Positions 46,045 through 58,445 of a stretch of 64,000 nt of DNA are shown here, piece after piece. Location: assembly GCA_003254925.1 (NCBI GenBank), contig QANZ01000122.1, forward strand, positions 49,166 through 113,165, read 5' to 3'. This DNA is from Chamaecrista fasciculata. Taxonomy: Eukaryota; Streptophyta; Magnoliopsida; Fabales; Fabaceae. Every line of letters starts with the position of its first letter. Position 1 is the first letter of the stretch. Made by a program: the position numbers and the translations under genes. The notes below the pieces were generated by a model. It was not told the DNA's origin. It worked only from the letters and a program-made list of their open reading frames with translations, and searched no databases.

Positions 46045-46480
46045 TTGCACTGTTTTGAAAACTAGATGGGTTGAATCGTGAACCGATCAGTGGTCCGGTT
46101 CGAATTAGGTAGATAACCGCCTTGGCATAGAACTGACCAAGAAACGATAAAAAGCTGGGAATATTGCCCTGAACCTGATGGTTTGGGGTTGAACCAATTC
46201 AGAGTATTGATATAAATATATATATATATATATATTTTGTGTCATCAAACTTAACTTTTCTTTTTTTGGGCCAAGACATTAAACTTTTAAGTTCTTTTTT
46301 TTGTCTTTATTTGTGGGTTAAGGTTTTTGGTCCTAAATTAAACCTAAGTTATCTCTTATTTTAGAAATTTTTTTTTGTCATATCTCTTATCTTAGGATAA
46401 CTGGACAGCATTTAGAGTTTTGTTCTGGAATATTTTTTTTGTCACAATTCTGGATCTAACTTTTGCCCGACCGGTCCAGT
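46045..46480. repeat. hAT-like remnant
   Basis: 'ggtccggttcg' at the left and 'cgaccggtccag' at the right are inverted words like those of the 5592 and 18017 elements. Ends and TSD are not defined. Confidence 0.35.
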
Positions 46481-46707
46481 ACTCAAGCCTAAAAAATATA
46501 AGGATGGTTTAGATTTTAAAGCCCAACTTTAATTTTGCTATAGTCGAATGGGCTATCCATGAATTTAGTACACTTTGATAATTGTTTTTTAGTATAAAAT
46601 ATAAATCATCATAATCAATCCAACAAAAATCTGACCAAAAAAAATATCCAACAAAAAAAGGGTATATATCGGTTTTTACTTTTAAATAATAAAAAAACAA
46701 AAAAAAA

Positions 46708-47668
46708 TATTTTTACAGTATCCTAAAAATCACACTTTTTACTTAAATGAGATTGGCACTACAAAAATAAAATTTCCATTTGGGTTGGACCAATCACACG
46801 GTGCTATAGTACCTGATATTATTTTAAAAAAAAATTCAAAATCTTGAAATCATAATCATGACATGCGATTTCAAAAATTAAAAATATAAAATTGTTAGAT
46901 AATTCATAATTTGGGTGAATTTTTTTTTAATTTGAACTAATAAATTTAATACTAACACAACTAATAGCGTGGACACTTCATTTTAATAGCGTGTTGCTGT
47001 GTCAGACACGTGTCCGATACTCGTACGACATTCACACGATACATATTCATAAGTTTCATAATATAAAATTAATTTTTTGTGACTTTATCATGACAAACAA
47101 TAGAAAAAAATATAACATATAACATATATTATGAATAGATATTGTAATTTTTAAAATTTTTATCAAAATTTATGAATTTTTATTATTTATATATATAAAT
47201 ATATGTCGTGTCGTGTAATTTTAAGAATCTAGCATATCAGTGTATCGGTGTCCGTGTCGTATTTCGTATCCGTATCAGTGTCCATACTTCATAGAATTAT
47301 ATAGTTTATTATTGAATTTTGAACATATATTTTATAATTAATAATAGTTTATTATTTTTTAAATTAACAAAAATTTTGTTTTGTTTTTGTAAAAGAAATT
47401 GGGCTAAGCAGCTATTAAAACCGTTGCAAAGGCAAAAATATTTTTAAAAAATAATCATGCGCACTGACACAAGTAAACCTGAAATTGCAATTTCGTTCAA
47501 AAAAAAACCTGAAATTACAATCTAGTTCAGAATTTTGATTTTTTTTTAAATAATATCGGGATTATGTGACACCATGTAATGGGCCTAACCCAGATAAAAA
47601 TTATGTTATTGTCGTGCGAGTTCCATCTAGATAAAAAAAATATGATTTTTGAAATACCGTAAAAATAT
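46708..47668. mobile_element. TIR element related to the 13.8-17.2 kb element
   Basis: The left arm (atatttttacagtatcctaa) and right arm are inverted copies over about 150 bases, sharing 'atctgggtt/atttgggttgga', 'ccaatcacacggtg' and 'gatattatttt'. The right inner region shares 'ctgacacaagt' and 'ccgttgcaaa' with the larger element. No coding capacity. Confidence 0.6.
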
Positions 47669-47709
47669 TTGTGTTTTTATATTATTTTTACATAATATCA
47701 ATATATATC

Positions 47710-49995
47710 GAGTAAAATAACTTCTCGGTCCTTGATTTTTGCACTCGCTGACAGATAGGTCCCTCAATATTTTACCCATTGTACTAGCCGGTCCCCGAAA
47801 TTTGCAAACGCCTAACTAATTGGTCCCTCCGTCATATTGGCGTTACAAAAATGCTGACGTGGCCATAACGGACGCTGATGTGTCCCGTTATGCGCTGACG
47901 TGTCCCGTTATCGCCACGTCAGCACCGTTATATTCCAAAAAAAAAAGCTGCCACGTCATAAAATAGTGACACATAAGCATTTTTTCATTGCACTTATAGG
48001 TCCCTGACCCATTTTTATCCCATTATTCTCAATTCTCCCTCTTCTTCATCATCTTCATTCATTTTAGTCCCAAATCCTCAAAATAAAATTGTAAAGTGTC
48101 CCAAAACTCTTTCAAACATTCAAATTTAGTCCTTAAAAATATTTAAAACCCTAAACCCTAAAACCCCAAACTCTAAACCCTAAATCTAAAACCCTAAAAC
48201 CCCAAACCTTAAACCCTAAAAAAAATCTGAGTTCAACAATTAGGTCCTGGACCCATTTTTATTCCATTATTCTCAATTCCCCCTCTTTTTCATCATCTTC
48301 ATTCATTTTAGTCCCAAATCCTCAAATAAAATTTTAAAGTGTCCCAAAAACTCTTTCAAACATTCCAATTTAGTCCTTAAACCAAGAATCTTTCAGGGAC
48401 TAAATTGAAATAAAAAAAATATTAAAAACCCTAAACTCTAAAACCCTAAAACCCCAAATCTTAAACCCCAAACTCTAAAACCCCAAACACCAAACCTTAA
48501 AATCCAAAACCCTAAAATCTAAATCCTAAATCCTAAAACCATACGTGTAAAACATTTCTTTTGCAGATTCATTTCATCATTCATCAACATCTTTTGCAGA
48601 TTCATTTCATTCCTAAATCGACGAAGGATTTTGTGGGTTTCGTACAAGGTCAATGAATTGAATAATGTTGCGATTGTATGATCTGTTATTGACCCTGTCT
48701 TCCGCTTAGCAAGGATTTCATCAGCGGAGGAGAGAATCGTCGATTTCTAAATTCGAATTGCGGATTTTAAACCAACACAGAAAACAGATTGAATCGCTAA
48801 TTTTGGTCCCTGTATAATTCGAATCGCCGATTTTAACGAAGAAATGAGAATGAGTCGAAACAAGGAGAGAGTTGGAATGTGACGATCTCGGTCACCGGCG
48901 AAGAACAAAGGGGTGGTGGCGGCGGCGGTAGGAAGATAAAGAAGAAGAAGAAGAAAGAAAGAGAAGAAGTAGGAGTTTTGGGTGGTGGTGGCGGCAGTAT
49001 GAAGATGAAGAAGAAGAAAGAAAGAGAAGAAGTAGGGGTTTTGTGTGGAAGATGTAGATGGAGATGGAGATGGAGATGAAATCAGTTCATGTTCTGTGTT
49101 TTTTTTAGGGGTTTAGGGATTAAAAAAATAGGGATTTATGTTAAATTAGGAAAATGAAGATGAAGATTAAAAAAAATAAGTTTTAGGTTTTAGAGTTTAG
49201 TGGTTTAGAGTTTGGGGTTTAGGGTTTGGGATTTTAGGGTTTAGGGTTTTTAATATTTTTAAGGACTAAATTGAATGAAGATGAAGATTAAAAAAAAGTT
49301 TTAGAGTTTAGAGTTTAAGGTTTAGGGTTTTTACTATTTTTTAAGGACTAAATTGAAATGTTTGGAAGAGTTTTGGGACACTTACAATTTTATTTTGAAA
49401 ATTTGGGACTAAAATGAATGAAGATGAGGAAAAAGAGGGGGAATTGAGAATAATATAAATAAAGATGGGTTGTTCAACTCAAACTTTTTTTTAGAGTTTG
49501 GGGTTTGAAGTTTTAGGTTTTGGGGTTTTGGGGTTTGGGGTTTTAGAGTTTAGGGTTTTAAATATTTTTAAGGACTAAATTGGAATGTTTGGAAGAGTTT
49601 TGCGACACTTTATAATTTTATTTTGAGGATTTGGGACTAAAATGAATGAAAATGATGAAAAAGAGGGAGAATCGAGAATAATGGGATAAAAATGGGTCAG
49701 GGACCTATAAGTGCAATGAAAAAAATGCTTATGTGTTACTATTTTATGACGTGGCAGCTTTTTTTTTTTTTGGAATATAACGGTGCTGACGTGGCGATAA
49801 CAGGACACGTCAGCGCATAACGGGACACATCAGCGTCCGTTTTGACCACGTCAGCATTTTGTAACGCCAATATGACGGAGGGACCAATTAGTTAGGCGTT
49901 TGCAAATTTCGGGGACCGGTTAGTACAATGGGTAAAATTCAGGGACCTATCTATCAGCGAGTGCAAAAATCAGGGACCGGGAAGTTATTTTACTC
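47710..49995. mobile_element. Long-TIR element with telomere-like arms, 10-bp TSD
   Basis: The ends gagtaaaataacttctcgg and the inverse of gagtaaaataacttcccgg are flanked by aatatatatc on both sides (47700-47709, 49996-50005). Arms of several hundred bases pair ('tgctgacgtgg', 'ggtccctgacccatttttat'). They contain many ccctaaa-type units on the left (48150-48540) and tttaggg-type units on the right (49180-49560). The 66-residue frame at 48879 (Gly/Lys/Arg-rich) is low complexity. No transposase. Confidence 0.85.
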
Positions 49996-50025
49996 AATAT
50001 ATATCATCATGAGCTATGGCATACG

Positions 50026-50305
50026 TAAGGGTGAACAGGGTTCGGATGAGTTAGTCAGGTGAGAAATCAAGAAGCAGGTTGATTTTGGTCGGGTTTATTT
50101 ATTTAAAGAGTTTAATATAAAAGAAAAATAAGAAAAAACATAAAATTTCGGTCGAATTCGGGTTGATCCGCTCAACCTGATCAAAACGACACTTTTCACT
50201 AAAATGGCAATCTAATATAACTTGTATAAGAAACTTGAACCCGACCCAATCAAACCCGATCAAAAGTGCTGGTTGGGCGGGTTAGACCCGATTTCACACA
50301 CCCCA
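50026..50305. mobile_element. hAT-like MITE, 8-bp TSD
   Basis: The ends taagggtgaacagggttcgg and the inverse of tggggtgtgtgaaatcgggt are flanked by ggcatacg on both sides (50018-50025, 50306-50313). Arms carry 'cccgacc' and 'gggtttgatt' words. Confidence 0.8.
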
Positions 50306-50361
50306 GGCATACGCATAAGATAATAAATGTATTATGACCCAAAAAAATGATCGAGGACTCG

Positions 50362-50707
50362 GAGCTCGTTTGGATAGGTTTTTTTATCTAAAAAGTACTT
50401 TTTTAATTAAAAAAAGACCTTTTATAAACATAAAATCTTGTTTGGGTAAATTTTTATGAAAAAGGAGAAGTTACAAAAAAAAGTTAAAATGTAGTTTTTT
50501 TAAGAAGTTCAAATTTGTAACTTCTACTTAAAGCACTTGCAAAAGCTATTTTTTGGTTCATTTTATTAATTAATTGTACTTTTGTCATTTTATATCCAAA
50601 CAACTTTGATAATTAAAAATACTAGTGCTTCATTCAAAAGAACTTTTAAAAAAAAATTGATAAATAAAATTCTTTTTTCATAAGCTTATCCAAACGAGTT
50701 TTAGATC
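50362..50707. mobile_element. MITE with 'ctcgtttggat' ends
   Basis: The left end agctcgtttggatagg and the right end cttatccaaacgag are inverted copies. 'acttttttaatt' and its inverse lie further in. TSD not fixed. Confidence 0.5.
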
Positions 50708-50801
50708 TATTGATTCTCGGCTTCTCAGTATCTCATCTGAACATTTATGTAGTTCATAGAATTCCTATATATAAATTTATTCGAAATGTTAATTCTGGAG
50801 G

Positions 50802-51084
50802 TGTTATAAAATATAAGAAATAAGGATATTCAAAATAGAGAGAAAAGTAGGAGGGGAGAGTGGTTCTTATCATTCAACTCATCTCATCAACTTTACATCA
50901 ACACCTAAAGCCTCTATTTATAGGCTAAAGGATCTATAAGGGAGATGTACCAACTTAATGTACATAATGAAGGGATAAGGTCATATTCATGTACATAGAG
51001 AAAGTAAAGGAAAACTCAAACTTCTATGCATAGAGAATACCAAAAGACAAATGTGGATATTCACAAACATAATTATTTATAACA
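50802..51084 (-). repeat. 3' LTR of the Copia fossil
   Basis: 283 bases, TG...CA ends, purine tract immediately inside. Contains a tatttatagg promoter-like word, as in the other LTR. Confidence 0.9.
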
Positions 51085-52589
51085 CTCCCCCTTGAATATC
51101 CACAATTTATTGATACACATTACATGCTGCCTCATTAAAAACTTTGCCAGGAAAACCCAGTGGGACAAAACCATGGCGAAGGGAAAAAGAGTACAGCGCG
51201 TATCTCCCCTTCATCATAACATCACTAAGGATCTTTTCATTTCCGCATTCAAATCTGATGAACCAATTTCTAAAATGTTGCAATTGGCAATGTCTCCATA
51301 AATAAATTTGCTAAATTATCACTTGAGCGAACTTGTTGAACTTCTATGTCGCCTTGCTTTTGATATCACAAGTAAATCTGCTAAATTCTCTTTTAGCTGA
51401 ATTATACATGTCATATTATCTTCATACAATAAGGTTGACAGAGTTCCCTGCAAAAACAAATTACACATCTTCTGGATGTGTTGAATTAGTAGTCTCAACT
51501 AAACACATTTTTTATTTGCCTTATGCATTGTCTCTGAAGGTCAGATAATTAGCTAGCATCTACATCATCAAATAATGATGAACTAAAACTATTTAAATAA
51601 AATAAACCATTATCTTTAAAATATTTTTTTCATTCCTCGTCAATGTCATTGATTAAGGAAGAACTATATCTCGCTAGCAAGTATACAGAAAACATTAATC
51701 CTCTTATAATATTAAGATATGGTACTACAAGACCAAAGAATTTCATCTTCATTTGAGATTAATAGGATACTTTATCACTTCAAATGATTTATCTAACCAT
51801 CATGGTTACACCATGTCCATGCACCTTATCCATTTGAAAGTATCTCAATACACTTTTTACATAATATGAGTAATAACCCCACTATTATAATATACTTACT
51901 TAATCAGTAAGATGAGACAAAATTTTATCTTTGCAAAATCTTTCTTGCAAAACTATCAATATTGTACTATGTTTTGAACTCTTCAAGAGTTCCAACAATA
52001 AAAAAATATACACAATTTGATATCTTTCAAATAATATTTCTTGAGATAACTGTACCGCATATGTCCAAGTTTTGTTTTTCAAACTCATGTAGGATTTTAT
52101 TCATCTTTATCGAACAAGACATCTGACATGCTTCCTATAATCCTCCAGGGATTTGCGTATAAACTTCATTGTCCAATAAGCCATATGAATGGACTATAAC
52201 CATAGTCATTATATGTATATCAAGTTTGTTCATACAATGCCAGACTAATAAAATATTTGAAGGGGGTCGCATCCAACTTCGGGATTGCATTCATCTCTAG
52301 AGAATATGTTTTTACATCTTCAATGTGGGACCTTTGAGTTTATATCTTACGACTTTAGCCTTACATTTTCATTACGATTTTACTCATAAACTCATTTGTA
52401 CCCCACTAACTTCACACCTTCAAATATTTGGACATCAAAAGCCTTTTATAAACAGTCAGATCATATATTCAAAAATAATTGCATCCACCACGGGAGAATT
52501 AAACTCCTTAAAATAAATTTATAGTCTTTGTATCTCAAAAATTTCAATTCTCTTATTTCTTTTCGCACAAAGACTTATTTATATTTAAC

Positions 52590-55510
52590 TGGTTGTACAC
52601 CATCATGCTGACTATACACCATCATGCTGACTGTACACCATCATGTCTCTGGACTTCAAGTCCAAAAATTTCCACATTTCTCGAGTGAGTTTTACTCATC
52701 TTGGATCCTTTCTTGTCAATTTGGCCAATATTCACGTCGACATCCTTCGACGAATTATTATTCATGATCCTCAATTTCTTTATAATTTGTAATTTGTAGC
52801 GCTACATTATATGTAAATACTTTGTCGACAATATTTTCATATCGGTTCCATACTTTGGCAATAATAAACATATTGAGATCTCATTATTTTTTTTCACTTT
52901 CAGGTACCTGAATCTCTTCCGGAGATTTTTCATTCATTATGCCTTCATATATTTCCTCGATTCGACCATTTTTTTTTTATATGCTCCTTTTATTTTCGAG
53001 GATTCTTATCTCTGGAACCGATTAGTCCGTTCAGGGACTTCAATATATATTGGAGCATTTTCAGCTGGAAAATCTGTCTTTACCATTTCTATGGGTCAGT
53101 GAATGCATTTTGCAATTTATTTACAATATTCTTCAAATAAATTATTCTTTGAACTTCAAGTTCACATGAGGATCAAATGAATATAATAATCATGCATTCC
53201 TTGTAATTCATTTTTCCATTCCAGCTATTTTCTTTCTCCCCCTAATGCTGAAAAATTAATTTCATTGACAAATCATGTCATGAACTATCTCCCTTCAGGA
53301 GTTTAAGATATTTAATAAGTGAGTGGGATCCATACCCAACTGATATTCTCAATTTTCGTTGGGGCCCATTCAGATGCACATGGTGGAGCAATATAAATCC
53401 AGCACCCAAAGAATTCGTAAATGAAAAATATTCAGCTTCTGACCCAAAGCCAATAGCATAGGGGAGAATTTACGATACGTTATTAATTTAATGCGTACAA
53501 GTGCTGCATCATATAAATTGATATGTTCTCATCAGGCATTTAATTATTCAACAAGACCATTTACCATGTGGACACGAACAACATGATGTACCACATTTAT
53601 CCCAACTAGCATATAATAACCCTTTAAAACTTGGGATATAAATTCACCAGCATTATAAAATTTTCTTGATGGAATAATCCAAAACTTGAGCTCAATCTTT
53701 TTCTTGGAACAAAGTGGATCGACATGTCCACAAGGTGGCACTTCAGGTCCACAATTTTTCAATGAACGCGTTCAAGAATTCCAAGGGATCTAATCCCAAC
53801 TTTTGCTAGTAATGGTCTTAAAACCAATTTTCTATGAGAACATGCAGCATAAGAACTCATTATATACAAGAAACCTTTGGTTCTTTAATAGACATTAATT
53901 TGAGTTCGCATTATTCGTGAACCGGGATGGTCTAACCGGTCATACAAAATTATAAACGTATCCTTTAAATTAATGAACTTCTGGTTCATTTCTCCTTTAA
54001 AATAATGAACATCTGCTTCATTACAACATATGTCAATGAACTTCTGGTCCATTACAACATATGTTTTAATTATACTAATACAAATATAGTACAAGATGGA
54101 GGGCTCTTCAGGAGCATACGATCACATGTCCGATATTATATTTCATTTTTCCTCCATCATATTTTGCTTTCCTTCAGGAAAGCTTGATATAATTCAACAA
54201 GATTTTTGATCGTATGACTTACAATTAGATGGATACATGATTTATACTCAAACAAGAGATCAGATAAAGATAGATGAAAAAGGCTGAAAGAAATAAAGTA
54301 ATACATTATTAACATATAATTTATTAACCAAATTAAAAATGATAATAGAATAATAATATACAATCAAAGAAATAAATGAGATAAATAAATTAAAGAAAAT
54401 TGATTAGTTCTTCGGGAACTATCTCATATTTAGTTCTTCAAGAACTATCTCATATTTAGTTCTTCAGGAACCATATCATATTTAGTTCTTCAGGAACTAT
54501 CTCATATTCATTGAGATACCAAGATGTAAGAACTCGTTCATATCATATACTCAATTTTTCCTTGAGTTTATTGATGTCATACTTTAATAGTATCCAAATT
54601 CCAAACCACTACAGGGTTACATCAAGAAATATAATCTTGTTAATATGAGAATCTCACTCTTCTAGAGTATATACTATTACTCTTCCAAAGTTCTTTGTGA
54701 GATTTTGCAATTCTCTTTCTTTCAGAGAAAAATAATCATTATCAGAATAAATGTACTGTGAACTTCAGGTTCACTTGTCAAAATAAATCAATGACAATCT
54801 CATTTAATAATTGACATATTGTCACTGTCGTCTCTACTGGAGACTCAATATCAATAATTTTTGACATATCAAACACCTCACAAGATTAATTGTGATCACA
54901 TATCACATCTAAAAATACATCAATCAATCCATATATAAAATAAACATTTATTTTGATATAGACCTTCAGGTCTATCAAATATTTAGATTGATGTTAGTCT
55001 TCAGGACTATTGACAAATATATATTTTTTTTTTTACAACACCGTAATTGCTATCAGCAATTGGTCAAAATATAATTCTATTCACCTTCAAGGTTCGCCTT
55101 CAAGGTTATTAATTTCTATTTGACTATTAGCCTTCATGGCTGATATAACACAGCTTCAATAGCCAAATTATTGTCTTCAAGGTATTATAGGATCATTTCA
55201 ATAGTCAAACTATTAGCTTTTAGGCCTGATATAAGACAGCTTCAATAGCTAAAGTCTAAGCCTTCGGTGCTGATATTATACAGCTTCAATAGCCAAAGTT
55301 TATTAGCCGTCAAGGGTGATATTAAACAGCTTCAATAGCCAGAATACCAAACTACAGCCCTTGATAAATAATCAACATGTGCAATAACCTTTCATTGCAC
55401 TAATCTTTGGCAAGAATACAATAATTGATTCAATAAAGTTGAATCAAAACATAATATGACTTCAAGTCATTTACTTAATCATATGAAACTGTAATTACAT
55501 GTGACTTGGT
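52590..55510. repeat. Series of short hairpins and tandem words inside the Copia fossil
   Basis: At least fifteen short inverted repeats share a cttcag/cttcaa-type loop, for example gaacttcaagttc (53151), gctttccttcaggaaagc (54166), gtgaacttcaggttcac (54758) and atagaccttcaggtctat (54958). A four-fold 'tagttcttcaggaacta' array lies at 54400-54500, and 'cagcttcaatagcc' recurs at 55150-55340. A 21-base 'tgtacaccatcatgctgac' word is repeated three times at 52605. Confidence 0.8.
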
Positions 55511-55893
55511 CACTTTTATTTAATCATATGAAAACTCAATCATATGAAGTTTCAAGCTATACGAAACATTTCCAAATCTTAAGAAGACAATCACAATAAT
55601 AAACTTATAAAATATATTATGATAATGATAAACAATCAAGCATAAAAGTTTTTTTACCTTTAGTAAGTTAACAAGAAAACTTGAAAGATAATTAACTTAC
55701 CTCTTTAATTATCCAAAATTGAAATCAGAAGAGATTTGTACTTAGTTACCAAAAACTCACCGGTAAAGGCTCATGTTCAATTACCTAGAACTCAAATGGA
55801 TAGAGACCCATGAACAGGTGCCAAAAGCTTGAATGAGTAGACACGTGGACATATGCCAAAAGCTCAAACCGGTAGAGGCTCGTGCTGATAACG

Positions 55894-56176
55894 TGTTATA
55901 AAATATAAGAAATAAGGATATTCAAAATAGAGAGAAAAGTAGGAGGGGAGAGTGGTTCTTATCATTCAACTCATCTCATCAACTTTACATCAACACCTAA
56001 AGCCTCTATTTATAGGCTAAAGGATCTATAAGGGAGATGTACCAACTTAATGTACATAATGAAGGGATAAGGTCATATTCATGTACATAGAAAAAGTAAA
56101 GGAAAACTCAAACTTCTATGCATAGAGAATACCAAAAGACAAATGTGGATATTCACAAACATAATTATTTATAACA
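55894..56176 (-). repeat. 5' LTR of the Copia fossil
   Basis: 283 bases, near-identical to 50802-51084, with the primer-site-like sequence just inside its element-internal edge. Confidence 0.9.
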
Positions 56177-56181
56177 GGAGG

Positions 56182-56960
56182 TATATATACCAAATTTTCA
56201 ATTGAAAAAAAATAAACTACGTTATTGCTCTCTTTCCAAAAGAAAACCACATAATGACCGAACAACTGTCATTGATATTTATTGTATATAAAAATCTCAT
56301 TAAAAGTCTCTATAGAAAAACTGAATGAAATTTATTGGGTTTCTTATGATTTTATCATAATGTCCAGCCTGTCTGAATTTGCTTTATCATGAATTCATGA
56401 TCAAGATTAATGATGACTATAAGATTCATATATATCTCAATTTTTTTTAATGTAAGATACATTTTTTTTGTGTTTGATGTAATAGCCCATAAAAAAAATA
56501 TTTCGTGGGTTAATAACTGCAACTCTTTAATTTCAGGAGAGAGCAAAATTGATTTCCCCTCTTCAGAAGGACAACCAATTTTCTAAATATTTTTTACATT
56601 AAAAAATTACGGGGATATATAATTGTAATTCATTACGATCAATTATGTGAGTGTTTAAAATAGGATTGATAACCTTCTATAATTAAAATAACTATTAATT
56701 TTAATTATTGCAAAATAATATATATAATAAAAGTCAAATATTTTGATTTATTATATTATAAACATCCTCTTAATTACATCAAGATTTTGCCAAAGTCAAA
56801 ATCATTTCATAATGCCAACTATCATAATAGGAGAGATACATATATTTGAATCATAAATAGTGATTGAGATTTTATAACTTGCTAATCTTGGCCTAATAAT
56901 AAAACTAATGAATCATTAAGAAAGGGACAAATAATTAATTGGATTAATGGCAATAAACCA
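56182..56960. other. Intergenic DNA upstream of MADS gene D
   Basis: AT-rich, no coding signal; the last part should include the gene D promoter. Confidence 0.5.
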
Positions 56961-56972
56961 AATATTTAGTAG

Positions 56973-56980
56973 TATAAATA
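56973..56980 (+). promoter_or_regulatory. TATA box of MADS gene D
   Basis: tataaata, 90 bases before the start codon, followed by a CA-rich leader ('caaacaacaacaaaa'). Confidence 0.65.
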
Positions 56981-57069
56981 GGCACCATTGCATGTTACTC
57001 AAACAACAACAAAATTCCATAACCCAATCTTTCTTTAGTTTCTAGTGCTTCTTTATCATTGTCATCACA

Positions 57070-57738
57070 ATGGTGAAGAGAAAGTCTAGTTCTGGTCGTC
57101 AAAAGATCCCAATTGAGAAAATACCAAAAAAGAGTCATCTACAAGTCACATTCTCAAAACGTCGTTCAGGATTGTTCAAAAAGGCTAGTGAACTTTGCAC
57201 TTTATGTGGTGTAGAAATTGCAATTATAGTTTTTTCTCCTGCTGATAAAGCCTTCTCTTTTGGTCACCCTGAAGTTGAATCCATCATTGATCGTTATCTT
57301 ACTAGAAACCCAACACCTGAAACTGGGGCTCATCAACTTGTGGAGGCTCATAGAAATGCTAATGTTCGTGATCTCAATATGCAACTAACACAAATTCTTG
57401 GACAATTGGAGATGGAAAGGAAGCGAGGAGAAGAATTAGACCAAGTGAGGAAAGCTAGGCAAAAGCAATTTTGGTGGGAAAATCCTGTTGAAGAATTAGG
57501 ATTTCATGAGTTACACCAATTGATGGTTTCATTGGAGGATTTGAAGAAGAATGTAGGGAAAATGGGGAGCAAAATATTGATGGAGCATACAAGTTTTTCC
57601 AATAATCCAATTACAATCATGGGAACTCATAATGGACTTGCTGCACGCTATGATAATGCATTTGAGACCAAACCTACTCTTATGAATAATCCTCATCATG
57701 CCTATGATAATCTCAATTGTAGGCATGGATATCTGTGA
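57070..57738 (+). CDS. Type I MADS-box protein, AGL62-like (gene D)
   Basis: Single exon, 222 residues, the usual AGL62-like length. It starts MVKRKSSSGRQKI, directly with the MADS domain (about 1-65: HLQVTFSKRRSGLFKKASE, LCTLCGVEIAIIVFSPADK, FSFGHPEVESIIDRYL). Next is a coiled coil (NVRDLNMQLTQILGQLEMER, about 100-130), the paired-Trp motif FWWENPVEELG, and LEDLKKNVGK, all typical of AGL62 relatives. The tail is short and His/Asn-rich. It has no N-terminal extension and no Pro/Ala tail. Codons are AT-rich, unlike the GC-rich genes A-C. Likely endosperm or female gametophyte function by family knowledge. No clear AATAAA follows within 150 bases. Confidence 0.93.
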   Translation: MVKRKSSSGRQKIPIEKIPKKSHLQVTFSKRRSGLFKKASELCTLCGVEIAIIVFSPADKAFSFGHPEVESIIDRYLTRNPTPETGAHQLVEAHRNANVRDLNMQLTQILGQLEMERKRGEELDQVRKARQKQFWWENPVEELGFHELHQLMVSLEDLKKNVGKMGSKILMEHTSFSNNPITIMGTHNGLAARYDNAFETKPTLMNNPHHAYDNLNCRHGYL

Positions 57739-57739
57739 T

Positions 57740-58440
57740 TTTTATTTTTTAGTTTTCGTTTTTATTAATTTTTTCCTTTCATGTTGGTTTTGTTTGGGAG
57801 AAGTAATTGAATTACGAAACTAGTATATTGCTAGAATTGTAATTTTGATTATTTTCTCTCTTTTTCAATAATTGTTGTTGAAAAAAAAAACTATATATGT
57901 GATTGCAAATAATGGGTCCATTACACATTAAGGACTCCTTTATGATATGTAATAAGATTTCAAACTTTTTTAATTTGATGATTTCGTTTACTGCTGTGGG
58001 AATATTTGTAGTTTTCATCATGTTGATTTGAGCAAATTGCCCATTTGTTGATTTGTTACAATTTTCCAGCAAGCAATGAGAAGTACTCGAATTATAATTG
58101 ATTATACAATTGAGAACTTAAGTTCCTTAACTTAAGACGTTACATTATATTGTTTGATCAAGTTAGAGCAAATAAAGTGAAAATTAAAGAATCTAAAATA
58201 AATTAGTAGAATCATCTGAATCTGGTTGTCACAAGATATGGTATAGGTTTTTGGAAAGCAACAACTATAGTAGATGGAAATTAAATACAGGATCAAGCAT
58301 CTCATTTATATATTAATTAACGTACAGATTTCACAACATGATTCCTAACCTGGAGCAATAATCAAGATTAATAAGAGACATAAATTACAGAAGTTAAATG
58401 CTAGCTAGCTATGAAACCAACTTGAAATAATTATAATTAA
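57740..58440. other. Downstream flank of gene D
   Basis: AT-rich intergenic DNA with no recognised gene. Confidence 0.5.
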
Positions 58441-58445
58441 TTCAT

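Larger units (their letters stand above)
50802..56176 (-). mobile_element. Ty1/Copia LTR retrotransposon fossil, broken
   Basis: Two 283-base LTRs (50802-51084 and 55894-56176) start TGTTATAA and end TTATAACA and differ by about one base, so the insertion is recent. The 5-base duplication ggagg flanks the whole (50797-50801, 56177-56181). Next to the right LTR, on the minus strand, is a primer-site-like ttatcagcacgagcc. Next to the left LTR is the purine tract caagggggagtg. The element therefore reads on the minus strand. The interior keeps no long open frame; around 53.2-53.4 kb it recalls the conserved stretch after integrase in plant Copia polyproteins. It carries many breaks. Confidence 0.9.

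Noticed and set aside
48879-49079. Gly/Lys-rich 66-residue frame
   Set aside because: Low-complexity purine-rich centre of a transposon hairpin.
48150-49560. True telomere or chromosome end
   Set aside because: The units are irregular, face each other in inverted arms and lie within an element with a target duplication, so this is not a chromosome end.
54400-55350. CRISPR-like array
   Set aside because: Short repeats with irregular spacing inside a plant LTR fossil; plants have no CRISPR arrays.
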